From contig DUOR01000369.1 of assembly GCA_012838715.1 (NCBI GenBank), positions 1-11,075 of the forward strand: a DNA stretch of 11,075 nt, written 5' to 3'. Source of the stretch: Actinomycetales bacterium (GTDB lineage Bacteria > Actinomycetota > Actinomycetes > Mycobacteriales > Mycobacteriaceae). Within the stretch, counting starts at the first letter, position 1. Each line of letters starts with the position of its first letter. Positions 5,656-11,075 of this stretch are shown in pieces. A model generated the notes under the pieces. It saw nothing but the letters and a program-made list of their open reading frames with translations. It ran no database searches and was not told the origin of the DNA. Made by a program: the position numbers and the translations under genes.

Positions 5656-7605
5656 ATGGGTACGGCATTGGACACGACGAAGGCGCCCGTCGGCGAACCC
5701 ACGGGCTCACCTACCGCAGCGCAGGCATTGCGCGGGTTCGCATCCTCGCGCGATGGCGTCCTGGCCATTGCCACGCTGGTGGCCATTGCGCTGCACCTGA
5801 TCCTCAAATTCGGCTTCGGGCTGGACAGTTGGGCGGCGGACTGGCCGCTGGTGGCAATCGTCGTCGTCGGCGGCGTCCCCCTGACCATCGACGTGGTCAA
5901 GGGCGCCATCAAGGCCCGCGGCGGCGCGGACATGCTCGCGGCGATTTCCATCATCACCGCCGTGATCATGGGGGAATGGCTGGTCGCGGCGATTATCGTG
6001 CTGATGCTGTCCGGTGGCGAGGCCCTCGAGGCGGCGGCGTCGAAACGCGCGTCGGCGACCCTCGACGCCCTGGCCCGCCGCAGCCCGTCGGTGGCCCACC
6101 GCCTGCGCGGGGACAGCATCGCCGACGGCGTCGACGACATCCACGCCGACGAAGTCAACGTCGGCGACCTGCTGATGGTGCTGCCGCACGAACTGTGCCC
6201 GGTCGACGGCGAGGTCGTCGACGGCCACGGCGCGATGGACGAGTCCTACCTCACCGGCGAACCGTACGTGGTGCCCAAGCGGAAGGGCTCCGCCGTCATT
6301 TCCGGTGCCGTCAACGGCGAATCGGCGCTGACCGTCCGCGCCGACAAGCGCGCCGTCGACTCCCGCTACGCCAAAATCGTCGGCGTGCTCCGCGAAGCCG
6401 AGGACAACCGCCCGCCGATGCGCCGCATGGCCGACCGCCTCGGCGGCTGGTACACGGTCATCGCGGTGGCGCTGGGCATCGTCGGCTGGCTCATTTCCGG
6501 TGACCCGTCGCGCTTCCTGGCGGTCGTGGTCATCGCGACCCCGTGCCCGCTGCTCATTGGCGTGCCGGTGGCCATCATCGGCGCGATTTCCCTGTCGGCG
6601 AAGCGCGGCATCATCGTGAAGAACCCGGCGATGCTGGAGGACGTCGGCCGCGTCAAGACCGTCATGTTCGACAAGACCGGCACGCTGACCTACGGCCGGC
6701 CGGTGGTCACGGACATTTCCGCGGCGCCCGGCATCGACGCCGACGAGCTGCTGGCGAAGGCCGCCGCCGTCGAGGTCTACTCGAAGCACCCGCTGGCCAC
6801 CGCCATCGTGGAGGCCGCGAAGGACCGCGGCCTCGAGCTGCCGCCGGTCGATTCGGTGTCGGAGCGCCCGGGCCAGGGCCTCGTCGGCGTCGTCGACGGC
6901 GTCGAGCTGCGCCTCACCAACCGCAAGGGCCTCGCCGAGATTGACCCCGACTCGGTGCCGCTGCTCCCGCCGCGCGAGGTGGGCATGGAGTCCGTGCTGT
7001 TGCTTGACGACGCCTACGCCGCCACCGTCGCCTTCCGCGACGAACCGCGCGGCTCGGCGTCCGAATTCGTGGCGCACCTGCCGAAGAAGCACGGGGTGAC
7101 GGAGATGATGATCATCTCCGGCGACCGCGAGGAGGAGGTCCGCCGCCTGGCGGACAAGGTCGGCATCGAGGAGGTCCACGGCGGCGTGAGCCCCGAGGGC
7201 AAGCTGGAGATCGTGCGCCGCAAGACCGCGGAGGGGCCGACGCTGTTCCTCGGCGACGGCATCAACGATGCGCCGGCGATGACGGCCGCGTCGGCGGGCA
7301 TCGCCTTCGGCGCGACCTCGGACGTCACCGCCGAGGCCGCCGACGCGGTGGTGCTGGATTCCTCCCTGGAGCGTCTCGACGACCTGATGCACATCGGCGC
7401 CCGCATGCGCCGCATCGCCCTGCAGTCGGTGCTCGGAGGCATGGGCCTGTCCATCCTGGGAATGATTCTGGCGGTGTTCGGCCTGCTCACGCCGCTGATG
7501 GGTGCGATTGCGCAGGAGATCATCGACATCCTCGCCATCCTGAACGCCGCCCGCGTGGCCATGGTCCGCGGCGAGCTCAGCGACTTCGACGACGCGGGGG
7601 AGTAG
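5656..7605 (+). CDS. P1B-type metal-transporting ATPase, TPCP/QEXXD type (P1B-5-like)
   Basis: A 649-residue membrane pump that exports a metal cation using ATP. Visible motifs are TGE (200-202, actuator domain), TPCP (295-298, intramembrane metal site), DKTGT with phosphorylated D339, an HP pair at H378 (P1B nucleotide domain), GDGIND (533-538), and QEIID (620-624) in the last membrane segment. TPCP with QEXXD is the signature described for the P1B-5 subgroup, whose studied member Nia of Sinorhizobium meliloti handles nickel and iron. Metal choice here is inference. About eight membrane helices are expected, and there is no N-terminal CxxC metal-binding domain or C-terminal hemerythrin domain. 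The ATG at 5656 is preferred to the in-frame TTG at 5617 because a good -10 lies 7 bases upstream of it. A divergent lipoprotein gene and an inverted repeat lie upstream. Confidence 0.9.
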   Translation: MGTALDTTKAPVGEPTGSPTAAQALRGFASSRDGVLAIATLVAIALHLILKFGFGLDSWAADWPLVAIVVVGGVPLTIDVVKGAIKARGGADMLAAISIITAVIMGEWLVAAIIVLMLSGGEALEAAASKRASATLDALARRSPSVAHRLRGDSIADGVDDIHADEVNVGDLLMVLPHELCPVDGEVVDGHGAMDESYLTGEPYVVPKRKGSAVISGAVNGESALTVRADKRAVDSRYAKIVGVLREAEDNRPPMRRMADRLGGWYTVIAVALGIVGWLISGDPSRFLAVVVIATPCPLLIGVPVAIIGAISLSAKRGIIVKNPAMLEDVGRVKTVMFDKTGTLTYGRPVVTDISAAPGIDADELLAKAAAVEVYSKHPLATAIVEAAKDRGLELPPVDSVSERPGQGLVGVVDGVELRLTNRKGLAEIDPDSVPLLPPREVGMESVLLLDDAYAATVAFRDEPRGSASEFVAHLPKKHGVTEMMIISGDREEEVRRLADKVGIEEVHGGVSPEGKLEIVRRKTAEGPTLFLGDGINDAPAMTAASAGIAFGATSDVTAEAADAVVLDSSLERLDDLMHIGARMRRIALQSVLGGMGLSILGMILAVFGLLTPLMGAIAQEIIDILAILNAARVAMVRGELSDFDDAGE

Positions 7606-7660
7606 CCGCGGGACGGCGCGTGCGCCCTGTCCACCGCGCGTTTGCCCGATGCGCGTTGTC

Positions 7661-7723
7661 TTCCGACGCCACCTGGCGACGACCGCCGAAATCGGCCGTC
7701 GCGCCGAAGCTGCACCGTCGGAA
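7661..7723. repeat. Compound inverted repeat after the ATPase gene
   Basis: TTCCGACG (7661-7668) pairs with CGTCGGAA (7716-7723). Inside lies a smaller stem built on GCCGA-AA-TCGGC flanked by imperfectly paired CGAC/GTCG and GGCG/CGCC. No T-run follows (the right flank is AGGGGGG), so it is not a classical terminator, although it could act as an I-shaped one for the ATPase gene. Confidence 0.5.
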
Positions 7724-7736
7724 AGGGGGGAAATGA

Positions 7737-7821
7737 GCGCCGCGGGGGCGTCGGCAAGCAACGGCCTGCGCCGCGGGGGCGTCGGCAAGCAACGGCCTGC
7801 GCCGCGGGGGCGTCGGCAAGC
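7737..7821. repeat. 31-bp tandem repeat, 2.7 copies
   Basis: Two identical 31-bp units (7737-7767 and 7768-7798) are followed by the first 23 bp of a third (7799-7821). Each unit contains GGGGGCGTCGGCAAGC. The 31-bp period is not a multiple of three and shifts the reading frame, which argues against coding. The CGTCGGCAAGC end is the reverse complement of GCTTGCCGACG at 8057-8067. Confidence 0.92.
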
Positions 7822-7845
7822 TTGGGGATGTGGCGGAAGGCGGCC

Positions 7846-7938
7846 TTAGCGCATCTGGATACACCGACACGAAATCGCGCCTGCAAACGCCCAGGTAGTC
7901 AGATCTGCAACCCGCGGCGGTGTATCGAAATGCACTAA
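7846..7938. repeat. 93-bp terminal-inverted-repeat element, copy 1
   Basis: The element begins TTAGCGCATCTGGATACACC and ends with the near inverse (GGTGTATCGAAATGCACTAA). About 18 of the outer 21 positions pair. It aligns without gaps to 10113-10205 with 19 mismatches by hand count (about 80% identity). The middle has a small offset stem, CAGGT/ATCTG around an AGTCAG loop. It is a candidate MITE-like or structured repeat. No transposase and no clear target duplication are visible. Confidence 0.8.
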
Positions 7939-8056
7939 CTCTTCCGGCTCGTCCCCTTTTGCTCACCCCTCTCGCTGGCTCCTTGGAGCGTTCTCACTGC
8001 CGCCTTTTCGCTGCCCCCTTTCTCGCCGCCGCCTGCTCTTTGCGGCCTTTTCTTCG
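7939..8056 (+). other. Pyrimidine-rich tract
   Basis: About 92 of 118 bases are C or T on the + strand, by hand count. It interrupts the block that is contiguous in the second copy of the composite repeat (10206-10213 is only 8 bp long at the same place). No gene or terminator is visible in it. Confidence 0.6.
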
Positions 8057-8086
8057 GCTTGCCGACGTCGCTGGCCTCCCGCCAAC
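8057..8086. repeat. 30-bp block shared with 10214-10244, copy 1
   Basis: It starts GCTTGCCGACGTCGCTGGCC and ends CCAAC. It matches 10214-10244 with two substitutions and one single-base gap. In both places it lies on the right side of a 93-bp element in the same orientation. Confidence 0.8.
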
Positions 8087-8338
8087 ACACGCGGGAAGGA
8101 AGCCAGATGGGCCCGGGAAAGTTCGGGTGGGAAACCGGAAGTGGACGAGAAAGCCGACAACGGCGCGAAGAACAGCCGGCGACGATGACCGACCATCAAC
8201 GGGTGACCACCTATAGGGTTGAACCTGCTGGTAGAACGGCAATTCCAATACGATCGACCTCAAGTGGCGCCCCAGCGTCGGCGACAACCATCACCGGAAA
8301 CCGGCGTGGACAACCGGGCCGCGCGCATATTCCACATC

Positions 8339-8343
8339 GGAGG
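8339..8343 (+). promoter_or_regulatory. Ribosome binding site deciding the start at 8350
   Basis: GGAGG is spaced 6 bases before the ATG at 8350. This favours that start over in-frame starts further upstream, where codons also lose their G/C third-position bias. Confidence 0.85.
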
Positions 8344-8349
8344 TCGACA

Positions 8350-8856
8350 ATGGAAACCATCCTCTTTTTCGCCGTGATCTTCATTATCGCCATGGGCTGG
8401 GTATGGCTGAAAGACAAACTGTGGGAAGGCACCACACGGGCGGTGTTTCGCGGCAGCCACCAGAAAGGCCAAACCGCAACGCACACGACCGAACACTTCC
8501 GCGCCCCCGTCGCCGGCGAAGAATTCATGCGTGCCCTGCTCAACTACCTCAACCTCCCAATGGCGGCACCCACCGTCATGGGTGGCCTCCACGTCGGCCA
8601 CGTCGACTACGACAACGGGCTGATTCTCTTTCGCGTCGGCAACCGCATCAGCCAGGACATGGAAATGGCGGTAATGATCGAAACCAAGGAAGACGGCTGG
8701 TCAACGCACTGCACCGGCGAAGCGAGCGTCCTGTCCTGGGGTGAAACCAACGGACTGGTCAACTCCACCAAGGACATCGAGCGCATTTTCAAAGGCATCG
8801 AAGCCACCTGCGCCCACTTCCAGGGCGAGTTCACGTACACCCAAAACACGGATTAG
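8350..8856 (+). CDS. Membrane-anchored protein of unknown function, short paralog
   Basis: A 168-residue protein with one N-terminal membrane helix (residues about 3-20, TILFFAVIFIIAMGWVWL) and a soluble domain of about 115 residues (50-163). The domain is clearly related to the C-terminal domain of the next gene. Shared positions include F-x-APV near 50, FM and LP at 59-70, VGN (97-99), the MIE/MIT segment near 109, C-x-G-x-A (121-125), W130, T-x-G-x-V (133-137) and a final aromatic near 162. I do not recognise the domain. The start is set by a strong GGAGG and by loss of coding-type codon use upstream. The next gene follows after 74 bp on the same strand with no terminator between, so the two are probably co-transcribed. 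The function is unknown. Confidence 0.85.
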   Translation: METILFFAVIFIIAMGWVWLKDKLWEGTTRAVFRGSHQKGQTATHTTEHFRAPVAGEEFMRALLNYLNLPMAAPTVMGGLHVGHVDYDNGLILFRVGNRISQDMEMAVMIETKEDGWSTHCTGEASVLSWGETNGLVNSTKDIERIFKGIEATCAHFQGEFTYTQNTD

Positions 8857-8930
8857 CCGCAGCCAAAACTGAACCGCGCTCCGGCTGCCGCTCATCGAAC
8901 CAAGGCCCGGGCGCTCACCGAAAGGCCATC

Positions 8931-10022
8931 ATGACTTCCCCCGACAACCCGAACCCGGAAAAGCCCGAGGCGGTCCCGACCACCGAAGATGCCGGTACGA
9001 CCCGGCCCAGGCATGCGGCTCCGGAACCTGCCGCGCCGCCGCCACAGGGATTCCAGCAGGCACCGCCGCCACAGGGATTCCAGCAGGCACCGCCGCCCCA
9101 GGGATTCCAGCAGGGGCCGCCGCCCCAGGGATTCCAGCAGGCACCGCCGCCCCAGGGATTCCAGCAGGGGCCGCCCTCGAACCAGTTCCAGCACCCCCAT
9201 CCCCAGCACCAGTTCCAGCAGGGTGGTGCGCAGCCGCCTAATCAATTCGCCCAGAATGCCGGACAGTTCGCGCAGTCCGCTGCGGAGGGCGCGCAGAAGG
9301 GCTTCGAGATCGCGAAGAAGGGGTTCGAGAGCGCGAAGGAGGTATTTGCGGCGCTGCCCATCAAACTGTCGCTTCTGCTCAGAGTCATCGGCTTCGTTTT
9401 CCTGGCTTGGGGAATGGCGTGGACGGGCGTCGCGGGCTTTTCCGACGATGATATTCCCGCCATCGTCCTTATCTTCTTGCTCGCCTTCGGGTTCCTGGGC
9501 GCTTCGGAATTCGTCAGAAGGACGGAACTTGATTCCAAGCAGGGCAATTTCGACAGTGGGCCGGGCACCGCTGCGGCGGCCCCGGGTGCGCCCGGCCCCG
9601 GGAACCCAAATCCCGCTCCGTTGAAGGCGCAGTTCTCTGCGCCGGTCGGGAAGGTCCAGTTCATGGAGTCGTTCGCCCGGAATCTGGCGTTGCCGGAGGA
9701 GCCCGCGATGATGAAGATGACTGCGTACCTCGGCGCCTTCAAGGCCGACTCCGATGGGGAGGGCACGGGGATGCTCATGATGAACGTCGGCAATTTCGCC
9801 AAGAACATTCTTGGCATGTCGGCCATGATCACCGAGGACTCCGAGAACGGCGAGATGAAGTGCGCCGGCGGTGCCTTCTCCGTGGCGTGGACTAACACTC
9901 GGGGCACGGTTGACCTCAAGCCCCACGTCGACCACTTTTTCGGTGCGTTGAACGCGACCGTCGAGCAGCTCGGCGGCACCGTCGAATACGAGCCGAGCGA
10001 GCTGACCGAACCGATGCTGTAG
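8931..10022 (+). CDS. Proline/glutamine-rich membrane protein of unknown function, long paralog
   Basis: A 363-residue protein. The N-terminus (1-35) is acidic and Pro-rich. Residues 36-80 are five 9-residue repeats PPPQGFQQ(A/G), followed by a Gln/Phe/His-rich stretch to 106. Residues 107-141 look amphipathic and helical, with repeated GFE-x-AKK/AKE. Two membrane helices lie at about 145-169 and 175-193 with a short SDDDIP loop, which would put both ends on the same side. A Gly/Pro/Ala linker (205-230) leads to a C-terminal domain (235-353) that matches the soluble domain of the upstream gene (FSAPV, FM, LP, NVGN, C-x-G-x-A, W320, T-x-G-x-V). AAAGG (8921-8925) lies 5 bases before the ATG. 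It is probably in an operon with the gene at 8350. Disordered Pro/Gln-rich tails often bind partner proteins, but no function can be assigned. Confidence 0.88.
   Translation: MTSPDNPNPEKPEAVPTTEDAGTTRPRHAAPEPAAPPPQGFQQAPPPQGFQQAPPPQGFQQGPPPQGFQQAPPPQGFQQGPPSNQFQHPHPQHQFQQGGAQPPNQFAQNAGQFAQSAAEGAQKGFEIAKKGFESAKEVFAALPIKLSLLLRVIGFVFLAWGMAWTGVAGFSDDDIPAIVLIFLLAFGFLGASEFVRRTELDSKQGNFDSGPGTAAAAPGAPGPGNPNPAPLKAQFSAPVGKVQFMESFARNLALPEEPAMMKMTAYLGAFKADSDGEGTGMLMMNVGNFAKNILGMSAMITEDSENGEMKCAGGAFSVAWTNTRGTVDLKPHVDHFFGALNATVEQLGGTVEYEPSELTEPML
9036..9170 (+). repeat. Five in-frame 27-bp repeats (PPPQGFQQA/G)
   Basis: Five head-to-tail 27-bp units encode nine residues each. The units differ only in a synonymous third base (CCA or CCC for the third proline) and in Ala or Gly at the last position. 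Near identity suggests recent expansion, so copy number may vary between strains. Confidence 0.95.
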
Positions 10023-10112
10023 TCGTTGCCCGCGGTCGGTATGCGTCGTTGCCGCGCGCCGTGCCCTCTTATTGCCGGCGCGTGCCGTCGTCGTCTGCCG
10101 ACGTAAAAATGC

Positions 10113-10205
10113 TTAGGGCATCTGGATACACCGACCCGGTTTTGCGCTCGCAAACGTGCAGGTGGTCAGACCTGCTACTTGTCGCGGCGTATCCAAATGC
10201 ACTAA
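10113..10205. repeat. 93-bp terminal-inverted-repeat element, copy 2
   Basis: It has the same length and orientation as 7846-7938. The ends are TTAGGGCATCTGGATACACC and, inverted, TTAGTGCATTTGGATACGCC. An internal stem GCAGGT/ACCTGC with a GGTCAG loop is fully paired here. In copy 1 the same stem keeps pairing through a G-U pair. Both copies are followed by CTCTT. Confidence 0.8.
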
Positions 10206-10213
10206 CTCTTTTT

Positions 10214-10244
10214 GCTTGCCGACGGCGATGGCCTCCCGGCCAAC
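10214..10244. repeat. 31-bp block shared with 8057-8086, copy 2
   Basis: It starts GCTTGCCGACGGCGATGGCC and ends GGCCAAC. It follows the 93-bp element by only 8 bp. In copy 1 the spacing is 118 bp. Confidence 0.8.
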
Positions 10245-10322
10245 TATCCCTCGTTTGCGCTGGTGTCCTCGCCGACCAGGAGGTAGCCGCCCGCGGTCAC
10301 TGACGCAAACGTCGGCACTGAC

Positions 10323-10340
10323 GCCGGCGCTAACGCCGGC
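10323..10340 (-). terminator. Possible stem-loop terminator of the phosphatase gene
   Basis: GCCGGCG-CTAA-CGCCGGC is a perfect 7-bp stem with a 4-nt loop, 31 bp past the stop codon on the minus strand. No T-run follows in that direction, so termination would have to be of the tail-less type. It may instead be a simple GC repeat. Confidence 0.35.
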
Positions 10341-10371
10341 AAACGCACGCGAGCAGGGGAAAAGGCAACGG

Positions 10372-11075
10372 CTAGCTTTCGTTCGGGCTGGTGCCCTCGC
10401 CCGCGCTCTCGTTCGGGCTGGTGCCCTCGCCCTCGACCTCGCCCTCGGTCTCGCCCGCGACCTCATAACGATCCGCGCGATCGCCCTCGACGTCGCCCTC
10501 CAGGATCGGCAACGGGTTCGCGCGGTAGTTCGCCAGCAGTTCGTGGCCGTCGGCACCCATTATCACGGGCACTCCCATGCGCCCCTCCGGATCGATGGTC
10601 TCGCGGGCGGTCGCCGTGCCATGCGACAGCACGTGCTCGCCGGGGGACAGCTGCCGGATCGCCACGCCGGCGATGCGGTCGGGATGCTCGAACACGGCAT
10701 CGCCGTAAATCAACGGGTCGTGCTGCCCGTCATCGCCGACCAGAATCCACGTGATGTCCGGGAAGTCGATGAACAAATTCCGCAGCTGGACCTTCTTGTG
10801 CTCCGGCCCCGAACGGAACAGACCGGTTGGGGTGGGGCCCCAGTCGGTGAGCAGCATGGGGCCGTCGGGAAGCGAATGCGTGGCCATGAAGGCCTCGAGC
10901 GTTTCAAAGGTGTTCCAGGCGCCCGTGGACAAGTAGACGACGGGGGCGCCGGGGTGATTGCGCAGGAGTTCACGGTAAAACTCGGCCATCCCGGGCACGG
11001 GCTGGCGGGTGTTGGTGTGGCGCACCCACGAGTTCCAGGCGGCGAGCATGGCGCGGGGGAGCCAGGTGACCATGA
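10372..11075 (-). CDS. DUF2183/App1-like phosphatase, 5' end beyond the window
   Basis: The C-terminal 234 or so residues of a protein matching the DUF2183 family, related to yeast App1 phosphatidate phosphatase and to HAD-type enzymes. Visible motifs are YLSTGAWN (HAD motif II-like Ser/Thr), LLTDWGPT, HKKVQ (motif III lysine) and VGDDGQHDP (motif IV acidic residues). The N-terminal aspartate motif (DxDDT in the family) should lie just before the first visible residues (MVTWLPRAM), so the ATG at 11073 is internal and the gene continues past the window edge. The C-terminus is an unusual acidic tail of about 40 residues ending in two GEGTSPNES repeats. Substrate (phosphatidate or another phosphoester) is inferred from the family only. 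The gene converges with the paralogous pair across a repeat region. Confidence 0.88.
   Translation of the reverse strand, partial: MVTWLPRAMLAAWNSWVRHTNTRQPVPGMAEFYRELLRNHPGAPVVYLSTGAWNTFETLEAFMATHSLPDGPMLLTDWGPTPTGLFRSGPEHKKVQLRNLFIDFPDITWILVGDDGQHDPLIYGDAVFEHPDRIAGVAIRQLSPGEHVLSHGTATARETIDPEGRMGVPVIMGADGHELLANYRANPLPILEGDVEGDRADRYEVAGETEGEVEGEGTSPNESAGEGTSPNES
10379..10432 (-). repeat. In-frame 30-bp duplication in the phosphatase tail
   Basis: A 24-bp sequence (core GTTCGGGCTGGTGCCCTCGC) is repeated exactly at 10379-10402 and 10409-10432 with a 30-bp period. It encodes the repeated EGTSPNES at the protein C-terminus and probably arose by recent duplication. Confidence 0.9.

Larger units (their letters stand above)
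7606..8349. other. Non-coding, repeat-rich region upstream of the paralogous pair
   Basis: This 744-bp stretch contains no supported gene. From left to right it holds a compound inverted repeat (7661-7723), a 31-bp tandem repeat (7737-7821), a 93-bp terminal-inverted-repeat element (7846-7938), a pyrimidine-rich tract (7939-8056), a 30-bp block shared with 10214-10244 (8057-8086) and about 260 bp with nothing clear. A TATAGG at 8212-8217 and a TACGAT at 8249-8254 are possible -10 hexamers for the gene at 8350, but neither has a good -35. Confidence 0.7.
10023..10371. other. Non-coding region with the second repeat copy
   Basis: This 349-bp stretch has no supported gene. It contains the second 93-bp element (10113-10205), the 31-bp shared block (10214-10244) and a short stem-loop near the 3' end of the phosphatase gene (10323-10340). 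The 90 bp after the upstream stop codon show only short GC-rich repeats (GTCGTTGCC twice) and no clear terminator. Confidence 0.7.

Noticed and set aside
5707..7788. Long minus-strand open frame across the metal ATPase gene
   Set aside because: The ATPase motifs on the plus strand are complete, and the antisense product is low-complexity His/Arg/Asp sequence.
7734..7849. Short frame starting at an ATG after a purine-rich GGAAAGGGGGGAA
   Set aside because: It has a plausible ribosome binding site, but its 38 codons run through the 31-bp tandem repeat, whose period breaks frame, and it ends inside the 93-bp element. Not supported as a gene.
7846..7938. tRNA or known small RNA in the 93-bp element
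   Set aside because: No cloverleaf, T-loop or CCA-type end was found. The structure is two inverted ends plus one short internal stem, so it is reported only as a repeat.
8059..8349. Upstream in-frame extension of the gene at 8350
   Set aside because: Codons before 8350 lose the G/C third-position bias, the frame crosses the shared repeat block, and GGAGG is positioned for the 8350 start.
10113..10556. Minus-strand frame overlapping the phosphatase 3' end
   Set aside because: It is Arg/Ala-rich, overlaps a recognised gene in another frame, and crosses the 93-bp repeat.

Overview
The window is G+C-rich DNA from an actinobacterium, most likely a high-GC Corynebacterium or a close relative. 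The reasons are strongly G/C-biased third codon positions, actinobacterial protein families (cobalamin-dependent MetH, a DUF2202 ferritin-like lipoprotein, a DUF2183/App1-type phosphatase), a site matching the corynebacterial McbR consensus at metH, and one gene that looks leaderless. No rRNA, tRNA, CRISPR array, transposase or phage gene was seen.

Layout: (1) 93-3731 (+) metH, complete, preceded by a McbR-like operator and followed by an intrinsic terminator at the centre of a 100-bp imperfect palindrome. (2) 3732-4198 is non-coding and carries a 26-bp tandem repeat array just upstream of a candidate promoter. (3) 4199-4936 (+) is a DUF2202 lipoprotein. It converges with 5030-5497 (-), a small cysteine-containing lipoprotein, and short duplications lie between them. 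(4) 5656-7605 (+) is a P1B-type metal ATPase with TPCP and QEIID motifs, divergent from the small lipoprotein; an inverted repeat lies in the shared intergenic region. (5) 7606-8349 is non-coding, with a compound inverted repeat, a 31-bp tandem repeat, a 93-bp terminal-inverted-repeat element and a pyrimidine-rich tract. (6) 8350-8856 and 8931-10022 (+) are two membrane-anchored proteins of unknown function that share a C-terminal domain. (7) 10023-10371 is non-coding and holds a second copy of the 93-bp element. (8) 10372-11075 (-) is the 3' part of a DUF2183/App1-like phosphatase gene that runs off the window.

The genes do not form one pathway. metH serves methionine and folate metabolism, the ATPase exports a transition metal, and the two lipoproteins and the paralogous pair act at the cell envelope. 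The feature most worth pursuing is the paralogous pair at 8350-10022. It encodes a shared domain I do not recognise, and it is bracketed by direct copies of the same composite repeat (93-bp element plus a 30-bp block, 7846-8086 and 10113-10244), so the pair could be a cassette.
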